Under the pieces are notes generated by a model that worked only from the letters and a program-made list of their open reading frames with translations, was not told the origin of the DNA and did no database searches. From the NCBI GenBank assembly GCA_030040815.1, contig JASHSZ010000338.1:1-5391 (forward strand): DNA of 5,391 bases. The letters run 5' to 3'. The first letter of the stretch is position 1. Each line of letters opens with the position of its first letter. The stretch comes from Streptosporangiaceae bacterium. GTDB lineage: Bacteria; Actinomycetota; Actinomycetes; Streptosporangiales; Streptosporangiaceae. The translations under genes were made by a program, and so were the position numbers. This document shows, piece by piece, positions 1 to 5,391 of the stretch.

Positions 1-1577
1 TGGTCGACTGGGCGATCAACTGGGCACAGACGATAGTGGTCGGCCGCAACAGCGAGCGGCTGCTGTACACGCTGCGGGTGAAGATCTTCTCCCACCTGCA
101 GCGGCTGGGCCTGGACTTCTATGAGCGCGAGCTGACCGGCCGGATCATGACCAGGATGACGACGGACGTGGACTCGCTGTCCTCGTTCTTCCAGACCGGC
201 CTGATCACCATGGTCAACTCCGTGCTCACCTTCTTCGGTGTGCTGGCGTTCATGCTGGTCATCAACGTGCGCCTGGGGCTGATGCTGTTCACGATCCTGC
301 CGGTGCTGATCGTCGCCACGCTCGTGTTCCGGCGGAAGTCAGCCAGGGCCTACAACGACGCCAGGGACAAGGCCAGCGCGGTCAACGCCGACCTGGCCGA
401 GAACGTGGCCGGCCTGCGCGTCGCCCAGGCCTACCGTCGGGAGCAGGTCAACTCCGACCACTTCGCCGGGCTGAGCGGCGTTTTCCGGGTCTCGCGGCTG
501 CGGGCCCAGCGCCTGATCGCGCTCTACTTCCCGTTCGTGCAGGCGATGTCCACGATCGGTGGCGCGATCATTCTCTTCTCCGCCGCCGGCGAGGTGCGCG
601 CTGGCGCGCTGACCGTCGGCGGCCTGATCGCATACCTGCTGTACGTGGACTCCCTGTTCGCGCCGATCCAGCAGACGTCCCAGGTGTTCGACGGCTACCA
701 GCAGGCCAATGTCGGCCTGCAGCGGATCAAGGCGCTGCTGCAGACGCCGACCAGCACGCCGCAGGCCGAGCATCCGGTGCAGCCTGGCTCGGGAGGCGAC
801 CCGCGGACCCCCCGCGGTGCCGGCCGCCTTCGGGGGGCCATAGAACTGCGCGATGTGCACTTCGGCTACGCCGGCCAGCGCACCGAGGCGATCGCCGGTG
901 TCAACCTGTCGATCGCGCCCGGCGAGACCATCGCGCTGGTCGGGCAGACCGGCGCGGGCAAGTCCACCCTCGTCAAGCTCGTCGCCCGGTTCTACGACGT
1001 GACCGCGGGTAGCGTGCTCGTCGACGGCACGGACGTCCGCGACTACGACCTGCCCGCCTACCGGCAGCAACTCGGCGTCGTCCCGCAGGAGCCTTACCTG
1101 TTCGCCGGCACGGTCCGCGATGCGATCGCCTACGGCCGGCCCGACGCGACCGACGCGGAGATCGAAGCCGCGGCCCGCGGCGTCGGAGCGATCGAGATGA
1201 TCTCGAGGTTGCCAGGCGGCTTCCTGCACGAGGTCACCGAGCGCGGCCGGAACCTGGCCGCCGGTCAGCGACAGCTCATCGCGCTGGCTCGTGCCTACCT
1301 CGTCGACCCGGCGATCCTGCTGCTCGACGAGGCGACCGCGGCCCTCGACCTAGCCGCCGAGGCTGAGGTGAACAGGGCAACCGAGCAGCTCGTCGAGCGG
1401 CGGACCACGCTGCTGGTCGCACACCGGCTGACCACCGCATCGAAGGCAGACCGCATCGTCGTGCTCGCTGGCGGCAAGATCGTCGAGACTGGAACGCACG
1501 ACGAGCTGCTCTCGGCCGGTGGCACGTACACCGCCATGTGGGCCGCGTTCACCGGCGAGGCGCAGCTGGTCGCCTGA
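1..1577 (+). CDS. ABC exporter half-transporter, membrane domain fused to ATPase (5' truncated)
   Basis: Type I ABC exporter subunit in the inner membrane that uses ATP hydrolysis to move an unidentified substrate, normally as a homo- or heterodimer. The reading frame is open to the left edge (from base 3), so the GTG at 36 is probably internal and the N-terminus with the first membrane helices is missing. Numbering from that GTG, hydrophobic helices lie near residues 53-78, 82-98, 160-183 and 191-211, matching TM3-TM6 of the six-helix fold. The ATPase domain follows: A-loop Y278, Walker A GQTGAGKST 303-311 (K309), Q-loop Q351, signature LAAGQ 407-411, Walker B ILLLDE 427-432 with catalytic E432, and H-loop H463. 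The signature lacks its usual serine. A Gly/Pro/Arg-rich linker (about 238-266) joins the domains. Exporters of this kind are often encoded as tandem pairs, so a partner may lie upstream. The family is certain; the substrate is unknown. Confidence 0.95.
   Translation, partial: VDWAINWAQTIVVGRNSERLLYTLRVKIFSHLQRLGLDFYERELTGRIMTRMTTDVDSLSSFFQTGLITMVNSVLTFFGVLAFMLVINVRLGLMLFTILPVLIVATLVFRRKSARAYNDARDKASAVNADLAENVAGLRVAQAYRREQVNSDHFAGLSGVFRVSRLRAQRLIALYFPFVQAMSTIGGAIILFSAAGEVRAGALTVGGLIAYLLYVDSLFAPIQQTSQVFDGYQQANVGLQRIKALLQTPTSTPQAEHPVQPGSGGDPRTPRGAGRLRGAIELRDVHFGYAGQRTEAIAGVNLSIAPGETIALVGQTGAGKSTLVKLVARFYDVTAGSVLVDGTDVRDYDLPAYRQQLGVVPQEPYLFAGTVRDAIAYGRPDATDAEIEAAARGVGAIEMISRLPGGFLHEVTERGRNLAAGQRQLIALARAYLVDPAILLLDEATAALDLAAEAEVNRATEQLVERRTTLLVAHRLTTASKADRIVVLAGGKIVETGTHDELLSAGGTYTAMWAAFTGEAQLVA
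808..837. repeat. GC-rich inverted repeat inside the ABC exporter linker
   Basis: CCCCCCG (808-814) and CGGGGGG (831-837) are perfect complements separated by 16 bases, so the mRNA could form a very stable 7-bp G/C stem. It lies in the codons of the flexible linker between the membrane and ATPase domains, where the encoded residues are Gly/Pro/Arg-rich. It is seen directly in the sequence; any function is speculative. Confidence 0.5.
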
Positions 1578-1614
1578 CCCGCTCGGATCGGCGGAGATTG
1601 TCGGTCGCGCCGCC

Positions 1615-1620
1615 TAGCAT
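1615..1620 (+). promoter_or_regulatory. Candidate -10 element TAGCAT for a leaderless transcript
   Basis: TAGCAT fits the TANNNT actinobacterial -10 pattern and ends six bases before the ATG at 1627. Transcription would therefore start at or next to the start codon. No Shine-Dalgarno sequence is visible before that ATG, which supports leaderless translation, a common arrangement in Actinobacteria. No well-spaced -35 box is present; the nearest TTG (1598-1600) leaves too short a spacer. This is inferred from pattern only. Confidence 0.4.
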
Positions 1621-1626
1621 GCGGCT

Positions 1627-2394
1627 ATGCCGACACACCTCAGTCTCGATGACCACCTCACCGGCCTCGCGCGCGCCGGCGCGGCCCTGCGCGACGCGGC
1701 CGCCGCGGCCGGGCTGGAGGCGAAAGTTCCAACCTGCCCCGCCTGGGATGTCACCCAGCTGGTGATCCACCAGGGCATGGTGCACCGGTGGGCGGCGGCG
1801 AACCTGCGCGGCGAGTCCAACCACAGCACGTCTGCCTCGACAGCCCAGGGGCAGGCGGCCGCGGACGTGCTCGCGTGGTACAGCGACGGCCTCACCGCGC
1901 TCATCGAGACCGTGCGCGCCACCCCGGACGACGCACAGGCGATGGTGTTCCTCAGGGACGCTCCGCCACCCCGCCGGTTCTGGGCGCGCCGACAGTGCCA
2001 CGAGACGACGATTCACGGCGTCGACGCGATCTCGGCGGTGCACGGGCGCTTGCCGACGGCAGCGGAGGCCGGCCTCGATCCGCTGCTGGCCGCCGACGGG
2101 ATCGACGAGCTGCTGACCGGCTTCATCACGCGCGGCGAGGGCAAGCTGCACGCGACCGACCCGTACCTGATCCTGGTCCAGACCTCAGACACCGGCCATA
2201 CCTGGACGGTGCGGGTCAGCGACGGCCCGATAGAGACCACCGTGGGCCAGAGCGCGCGGCCCGACGTCGTCTTCTCTGGCACCGCCGGGCAGCTCTACCT
2301 CAGCCTGTGGAACCGGGCCGACGAGATCACCACGGACGGACGGCCCGACGTTCTCGACCAGTGGCGGTCGCTGGTCCGCGTCAGGTGGAGCTGA
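1627..2394 (+). CDS. Maleylpyruvate isomerase family mycothiol-dependent enzyme
   Basis: A 255-residue cytosolic protein of the mycothiol-dependent maleylpyruvate isomerase/DinB-like family. These are four-helix-bundle metalloenzymes that use mycothiol as thiol cofactor; the characterised member isomerises maleylpyruvate in gentisate degradation. The N-terminal bundle spans roughly residues 8-155 and carries the CPAWDV motif (37-42). The metal triad is intact: H48 follows the motif, and E126 and H130 form the E-x3-H pair in HETTIHGVDA. These align with His52, Glu144 and His148 of the Corynebacterium glutamicum enzyme. The C-terminal part (about 165-255) resembles the MDMPI C-terminal domain, including an LYLSLWNRADE segment typical of its last helices. 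The ATG at 1627 was chosen because family homology begins right after it and a -10-like box sits just upstream. There is no gentisate or maleylpyruvate gene nearby, so the substrate is open; mycothiol S-transfer or detoxification is equally plausible. It lies 49 bases after the ABC gene and converges with the aldolase. Confidence 0.88.
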   Translation: MPTHLSLDDHLTGLARAGAALRDAAAAAGLEAKVPTCPAWDVTQLVIHQGMVHRWAAANLRGESNHSTSASTAQGQAAADVLAWYSDGLTALIETVRATPDDAQAMVFLRDAPPPRRFWARRQCHETTIHGVDAISAVHGRLPTAAEAGLDPLLAADGIDELLTGFITRGEGKLHATDPYLILVQTSDTGHTWTVRVSDGPIETTVGQSARPDVVFSGTAGQLYLSLWNRADEITTDGRPDVLDQWRSLVRVRWS

Positions 2395-2400
2395 CTCGCC

Positions 2401-2414
2401 GCTAGACCGCTAGC
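2401..2414. repeat. Short perfect inverted repeat in the convergent gene junction
   Basis: GCTAG, a four-base loop ACCG, then CTAGC form a perfect 5-bp stem. It starts six bases after the stop codon of the mycothiol-dependent enzyme and runs across the TAG stop of the aldolase (2410-2412). The stem does not extend further and has no T-tract on either side, so it is a weak terminator candidate at best. It is the only hairpin seen in the 15-base convergent gap. Confidence 0.35.
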
Positions 2415-3453
2415 CGATCGCCTTGGCCGCGCGGCGCCAGGCGTCCAGCGCCACCATGACGTCGTCGGTGCCGACTCCGACGTGCGTCAGCATCCGGACC
2501 CGCCCGCCGACGATGGTGACCAGCACTCCCTCGGCGGCCAGCAGCTCCCGCCACTGTGCCGCGTCCCTGCCGGTGCCGGACACGTCGACGAACACGATGT
2601 TCGTCTCGACCGCCGCCGGGTCGATGCTGCCGGGCAGCAGCTCGGCCAGACCCGTGGCCAGGACCTGCGCATTGGCGTGGTCCTCGGGCAGCCGCGCCGG
2701 CCCCTCGGCCAGCGCGATGAGCCCAGCGGCGGCCATGATGCCTGCCTGCCGCCACGCCGCCCCGAAGAGGATCTTCAGCCGGCGTGCCTCGCGGATGAAC
2801 TCGCTGTCGCCCGCAAGCATCGACCCGATCGGTGCGCCGAGCCCCTTGGATAGGCAGAACATCAGCGCGTCCACGTGCCGGGCGTAGTCGGCGACCGGCA
2901 CGTCGGCCACCGTGCACGCGTTGAAGATGCGGGCGCCGTCCAGGTACAGCGGCACGCCCGCCACGGCCGTTGCGGCGGCGATGCGCGCTACCTCGGCCAC
3001 GCCGAGCACCGAGCCGCCGCCGACCTGGTGCGTGTTCTCGATCGCGACCAGGTCGACGACCGAGACGTCGTACGGGTCCGGCACCAGTGCCGCCGCCACC
3101 TGGTCAGCCGTCAGCCGACCGCGGCTGGCCGCCGTCACGTAGTGGAACGAGACGCCCGACAGCGCGGCCGCTGAACTCGCCTCGGTACGACCGATGTGCG
3201 CGCTGGCCTCACACACGGCGAGATGGCCAGAGCGCACGTAGGCGTGCAGCGCGACCTGGCTGCACATCGTGCCGGTGGGCAGGTAGATCGCCGCTTCCTT
3301 GCCGGTGAGCTCGGCCACCCGGTCTTGCAGCAGGTTGACGGTCGGATCGTCGCCGTACCAGTCGTCGCCTACCTCGGCGGTAGCCATGGCGTGCCGCATC
3401 CGCTCCGACGGCTTGCTGACGGTGTCGGACCGCAGATCGATGCGATTGCCCAT
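2410..3453 (-). CDS. Threonine aldolase family PLP-dependent beta-hydroxy-amino-acid lyase
   Basis: A 347-residue cytosolic fold-type I PLP enzyme of the low-specificity L-threonine aldolase (LtaE-like) family, which cleaves threonine or related beta-hydroxy amino acids to glycine and an aldehyde. Visible hallmarks are the N-terminal LRSDT (7-11), the YGDDPTVN segment (33-40), PTGT (59-62), PLP-stacking H86, [12 protein letters not shown] (139-150), DGARIF (172-177, PLP-contacting D172 and R175), Schiff-base lysine K203 in [11 protein letters not shown], and R320 in the C-terminal RMLTH motif. Length is normal for the family. The ATG at 3453 is chosen because family homology begins at once ([11 protein letters not shown]) and an AGGG ribosome site sits nine bases upstream; the open frame continues further upstream only as a shadow of the MFS gene. 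Oddities are GAAWRQ (231-236) where E. coli and Thermotoga enzymes have GGGMRQ, and IGRTEASS after H86, so the preferred substrate may not be threonine. It is the second gene of an operon, 11 bases after the permease stop. Confidence 0.93.
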   Translation of the reverse strand: MGNRIDLRSDTVSKPSERMRHAMATAEVGDDWYGDDPTVNLLQDRVAELTGKEAAIYLPTGTMCSQVALHAYVRSGHLAVCEASAHIGRTEASSAAALSGVSFHYVTAASRGRLTADQVAAALVPDPYDVSVVDLVAIENTHQVGGGSVLGVAEVARIAAATAVAGVPLYLDGARIFNACTVADVPVADYARHVDALMFCLSKGLGAPIGSMLAGDSEFIREARRLKILFGAAWRQAGIMAAAGLIALAEGPARLPEDHANAQVLATGLAELLPGSIDPAAVETNIVFVDVSGTGRDAAQWRELLAAEGVLVTIVGGRVRMLTHVGVGTDDVMVALDAWRRAAKAIG

Positions 3454-3462
3454 GGTCAGAAA

Positions 3463-3466
3463 CCCT
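3463..3466 (-). promoter_or_regulatory. Ribosome binding site of the aldolase, overlapping the MFS stop codon
   Basis: AGGG on the minus strand, nine bases before the ATG at 3453. It overlaps the last two bases of the MFS stop codon (TAG, 3467-3465). Ribosomes ending the permease would uncover or load this site, so translation of the two genes is probably coupled. It also supports 3453 as the aldolase start. Confidence 0.55.
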
Positions 3467-4781
3467 AAGGGACAGCGCCGGCCGCCACGGTGATCTCGCG
3501 GGCAGCTGGTGCCCCGCCCGGCGGCGGGCCGGCTAGCTGCTCGGCTCGCAGCGTCCTGATGTCGCGCGGCAGCAACGCGAGCACCGTCGCGCCCACGATT
3601 AGCGCCGCGGCGCCGTACTCCGTCGCTGGCACGCCCGCCGACGCCGCGATCGGACCCGCCAGCACCGCGCCGACCGGCATCGCCATCACCGAGCCGAGGA
3701 CGTCGTAGGACGACACTCTGGCTAGCTTGTCCGGCGGGATGTTCCTGGCCAGCGCCAGCGTCCACTGCACCATCATGATCTCGATCCCGACACCGAGGGT
3801 GAATGCCGCCGCGCAGATCAGCGGGACCGGCCATAGCATGCCGAGCGCGAGCGGTGTTGCTGCGATGCTGCCGCCGATCAGCACGATGAACAGCATCGGG
3901 CGGCGCGGGCTGAATCGCAGCGCGACCAGCCCGCCGACGATCAGCCCCAGGGACTCGGCGCCGGTGATGGTGCCCCAGGCCGCCGGGCCGCCGAGGTGGG
4001 CCCGCGCGACCACGGGCCCGAGCACGCTGAACCCCCCGTACCAGGCCATCAGCACCACGGTGAACTGCAGGATTACGACCCACAGCCAGGTGCGCGAGCG
4101 GACCTCCGACCAGCCCTCGGCCAGTTCGGTGTACAAGCCCGGCCGCCTGCCTTGCGCGGCGGCGGTCACCCGGAGCGATAGCAGCAGCGGCACCGTGCCG
4201 AGCAGCCCCGTTCCGCAGATCAGCAGGGCCCAGCCCGGCCCGATCGCCGCGACCACGAAGCCGGCCAGCACCGCGCCGCCCATCAGCGCGCCGTTCATCG
4301 CCAGTCGCGACACGGCGCTAGCCTCCTGCAGAACGGGACCGGGCACCACTCGCGGCAGCAGGGCGGAGGACGCCGGGTAGAACACGGCCATCCCGGTCCC
4401 CGTCAGGCACTCCAACGCGATCATCTGCCACAGCTGCGGATGTCCGAGCAGTACCAGGACGCCGAACGTTCCCTCGCCGACCGCCATCATGACGTTGCCG
4501 GCGATGATCACGAGCTGCGGCGCGATCCGATCGGCGACGACGCCGCCGACCAGGGCGAAGACGAGCGACGGCGCGATCTGCGCGGCCAGCACGTAAGACA
4601 GCTTCGCCGTCGACCCGTGGGTGTGGTCGAGCACCGCGAATGACACGCCGACCATTGAGAACGCGACTGACGCCGGCGCCAGCACGCGGTCAATCAGCAG
4701 GATCCGGAAATCGCGGATCTGCAGGACCGGCAGGCGCCGGGCCAGTGGCAAGAAACACCGACGCATGACGCGCGCGAGCAT
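3465..4781 (-). CDS. Major facilitator superfamily (MFS) transporter, MFS_3/EntS-like
   Basis: A 438-residue cytoplasmic-membrane secondary transporter, probably a proton-driven exporter. Hydrophobic stretches fit about 12 helices in two halves, split by a cytoplasmic loop near residues 204-230 (charged, [14 protein letters not shown] region). Family marks include the loop 2-3 motif A remnant GGVVADRI (79-86, D84 and R85 kept, the following GRR part missing), a conserved [13 protein letters not shown] segment (135-147) after TM4, and [10 protein letters not shown]...PVG (355-371) in the C-terminal half. This pattern is typical of the multidrug/siderophore-exporter-like MFS_3 branch. The last 30 residues are Pro/Gly/Ala-rich and likely a disordered cytoplasmic tail. 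ATG 4781 is preferred over ATG 4766 because GGA lies six bases before it, while 4766 has no ribosome site. It is first in an operon with the aldolase and divergent from the molybdenum hydroxylase gene. The substrate is not predictable; an amino-acid or aldol-derived metabolite is inferred from context only. Confidence 0.9.
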   Translation of the reverse strand: MLARVMRRCFLPLARRLPVLQIRDFRILLIDRVLAPASVAFSMVGVSFAVLDHTHGSTAKLSYVLAAQIAPSLVFALVGGVVADRIAPQLVIIAGNVMMAVGEGTFGVLVLLGHPQLWQMIALECLTGTGMAVFYPASSALLPRVVPGPVLQEASAVSRLAMNGALMGGAVLAGFVVAAIGPGWALLICGTGLLGTVPLLLSLRVTAAAQGRRPGLYTELAEGWSEVRSRTWLWVVILQFTVVLMAWYGGFSVLGPVVARAHLGGPAAWGTITGAESLGLIVGGLVALRFSPRRPMLFIVLIGGSIAATPLALGMLWPVPLICAAAFTLGVGIEIMMVQWTLALARNIPPDKLARVSSYDVLGSVMAMPVGAVLAGPIAASAGVPATEYGAAALIVGATVLALLPRDIRTLRAEQLAGPPPGGAPAAREITVAAGAVP

Positions 4782-4820
4782 GGCAGGCAGATCCGATCAC
4801 AGCCGGGGCAGTACGCCGTG

Positions 4821-4848
4821 ACCCTACCTGCGCGTGGGCTGGCGGCAA
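4821..4848 (-). promoter_or_regulatory. Candidate promoter of the MFS-aldolase operon
   Basis: Read on the minus strand, TTGCCG (4848-4843) is followed by a 16-base spacer and TAGGGT (4826-4821). This fits the actinobacterial housekeeping pattern TTGNNN-N16/18-TANNNT. Transcription would start near 4814, giving a leader of roughly 33 bases before the ATG at 4781, with GGA (4790-4788) as ribosome site. It is a pattern match only. Confidence 0.45.
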
Positions 4849-4881
4849 AACGAATATCCTCCATCCGGAGGCCACCCCCGG

Positions 4882-4912
4882 TTGACATCCCGCAGGTCAG
4901 TGATGGCACCCT
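4882..4912 (+). promoter_or_regulatory. Candidate promoter of the molybdenum hydroxylase gene
   Basis: A perfect TTGACA -35 box lies at 4882-4887. The best -10 partner is weak: CACCCT (4907-4912) with a 19-base spacer, keeping only the A and final T of TANNNT. The -35 box stands out in this GC-rich region, so a promoter here is plausible, but the -10 may be factor-assisted or wrongly placed. The start would lie about 70 bases before the GTG at 4992. Confidence 0.3.
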
Positions 4913-4973
4913 CTGGAATACCGCGTCGTTCAGCCCGGTTCGCGCGGTGTGGGCGGGGTCGAGCCCGCCGGCG

Positions 4974-4980
4974 AGAGGAG
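4974..4980 (+). promoter_or_regulatory. Ribosome binding site of the molybdenum hydroxylase gene
   Basis: AGAGGAG is a strong Shine-Dalgarno match, 11 bases before the GTG at 4992. The spacing is a little long, but no other start codon in this frame lies between it and the GTG, and family homology begins exactly at the GTG. It therefore supports the GTG start. Confidence 0.6.
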
Positions 4981-4991
4981 CTGATACTCAG

Positions 4992-5391
4992 GTGAGCATC
5001 CTGGGCACCCGAGTCCTGCGGACCGAGGATCCGCGCTTCCTGACCACGGGCGGCGTCTACGTCGAGGACCTCGTGGATGACCGGCTGGACGGCGCTTGCC
5101 ACGTCTTCTTCGTCCGATCGCCGGTCGCGCACGCCAGGGTCAACCTCATCGACGTCAGCGCGGCCCTGGGGGCCCCCGGCGTGGTGGCCGTCTTCACCGG
5201 CACAGACCTGGCCGATCTGCCGCCCATCCCGGCATCGGGGCCGATGAATAAGCGGATGCTGCAGCGGCTACTGGCCACCGATAAGGTCCGGCACGTCGGC
5301 GAGCCGGTGGCGGTCGTTGTGGTCGAGGAGCCGTATCAGGGTGAGGACGCACTCGAGCTGGTGGCGGTGGACTATGACCCGCTGCCCGCAG
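4992..5391 (+). CDS. Molybdenum hydroxylase large subunit, CoxL/xanthine dehydrogenase family (3' truncated)
   Basis: The first 133 codons of a molybdopterin-binding large subunit of the xanthine dehydrogenase/CO dehydrogenase family, usually about 750-800 residues. These subunits carry the molybdenum cofactor and form cytosolic or membrane-associated complexes with an FAD medium subunit and a 2Fe-2S small subunit. The GTG start gives SILGTRVLRTEDPRFLTTGG, the classic family N-terminus, then RSPVAHARV (42-50) and VGEPVAVVVVE (102-112) followed by VDYDPLPA at the edge; these belong to the N-terminal a/b hammerhead domain. The frame stays open to the window end. The active-site loop that separates true CO dehydrogenase (form I, AYRCSFR-type) from other members lies beyond the edge, so the substrate cannot be assigned. 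No medium or small subunit gene lies upstream in the window; they may follow downstream. It is divergent from the MFS operon and probably has its own promoter. Confidence 0.93.
   Translation, partial: MSILGTRVLRTEDPRFLTTGGVYVEDLVDDRLDGACHVFFVRSPVAHARVNLIDVSAALGAPGVVAVFTGTDLADLPPIPASGPMNKRMLQRLLATDKVRHVGEPVAVVVVEEPYQGEDALELVAVDYDPLPA

Larger units (their letters stand above)
4782..4991. other. Divergent intergenic regulatory region
   Basis: A 210-base non-coding stretch between the leftward MFS-aldolase operon and the rightward molybdenum hydroxylase gene. It is less uniformly GC-rich than its surroundings, with an A-rich patch near 4846-4860 (AAAACGAATAT). It holds a candidate leftward promoter (4821-4848), a TTGACA-containing candidate rightward promoter (from 4882), and the AGGAG ribosome site of the right-hand gene. 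No small gene was found in it: the minus-strand frame crossing it is the antisense of the hydroxylase gene. No regulator gene is visible in the window. Confidence 0.7.

Noticed and set aside
36..38. GTG at 36 as the true start of the ABC exporter.
   Set aside because: The frame is open to the window edge with plausible membrane-domain residues before it, and the protein would lack the first helices of the six-helix domain.
801..817. Repeated CCGCGG (801-806 and 812-817) as a possible short tandem duplication in the ABC linker.
   Set aside because: Six-base GC-only repeats are expected by chance in this composition and the intervening bases do not extend the match.
339..1229. A 296-codon open frame on the minus strand opposite the ABC exporter.
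   Set aside because: It is antisense to a clear ABC gene, is rich in Arg/Gly/Val/Asp as expected from the complement of GC-rich codons, and shows no recognisable domain.
1549..2151. A 200-codon minus-strand frame opposite the mycothiol-dependent enzyme.
   Set aside because: Its composition is that of a GC-rich shadow frame (Arg, Gly, Val, Ala), with no motif, and the opposite strand has a well-supported gene with intact metal ligands.
2395..2414. Intrinsic bidirectional terminator between the convergent genes.
   Set aside because: The only hairpin has a 5-bp stem and no T-tract on either strand, too weak to call a terminator.
3454..4083. Upstream extension of the aldolase frame, which stays open inside the MFS gene.
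   Set aside because: The extension is Arg/Gly/Ala-rich low-complexity sequence in the shadow of the permease. Family homology and a ribosome site both put the start at 3453.
3727..4380. A 217-codon plus-strand frame opposite the MFS gene.
   Set aside because: Ser/Pro/Thr/Ala-rich shadow of hydrophobic codons on the other strand; no domain, and it lies wholly inside a well-supported permease gene.
4824..5132. A 102-codon minus-strand frame crossing the divergent region.
   Set aside because: Most of it is antisense to the molybdenum hydroxylase N-terminus. It has no recognisable motif and would run into the candidate MFS promoter.

Overview
The window reads as chromosomal DNA from a high-GC actinobacterium. 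Codon third positions are strongly G/C, GTG is used as a start, one gene appears leaderless, and one product belongs to the mycothiol-dependent maleylpyruvate-isomerase/DinB-like family, which is largely actinobacterial. The genus cannot be fixed from the sequence. I saw no tRNA, rRNA, CRISPR array, insertion sequence or phage gene. Coding density is high, and the only sizeable non-coding stretch is a 210-base divergent intergenic region.

Layout, left to right. (1) Bases 1-1577 (+): the 3' part of a type I ABC exporter half-transporter (membrane domain fused to ATPase), whose 5' end lies outside the window. (2) Bases 1627-2394 (+): a 255-residue mycothiol-dependent, metal-binding enzyme of the maleylpyruvate isomerase family, probably on its own leaderless transcript. 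(3) Bases 2410-3453 (-): a PLP-dependent threonine-aldolase-family enzyme that converges on gene 2 with a 15-base gap. (4) Bases 3465-4781 (-): a 12-TM-type major facilitator (MFS) permease, 11 bases upstream of the aldolase and almost certainly in the same transcript. (5) Bases 4782-4991: a divergent promoter region with a good candidate promoter for the MFS-aldolase operon and a TTGACA-bearing region in front of the rightward gene. (6) Bases 4992-5391 (+): the first 133 codons of a CO-dehydrogenase/xanthine-dehydrogenase-type molybdenum hydroxylase large subunit, cut by the window edge.

The one clear functional unit is the MFS permease plus aldolase operon, which suggests transport of a substrate or product of a beta-hydroxy-amino-acid aldolase reaction. 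This is inference. The other genes look like neighbours rather than one pathway. I found no convincing new multi-gene system. The points most worth a second look are the non-canonical active-site motifs of the aldolase (GAAWRQ in place of GGGMRQ, and a changed stretch after the PLP-stacking histidine), the serine-less ABC signature motif (LAAGQ), and a GC-rich inverted repeat within the linker of the ABC exporter.
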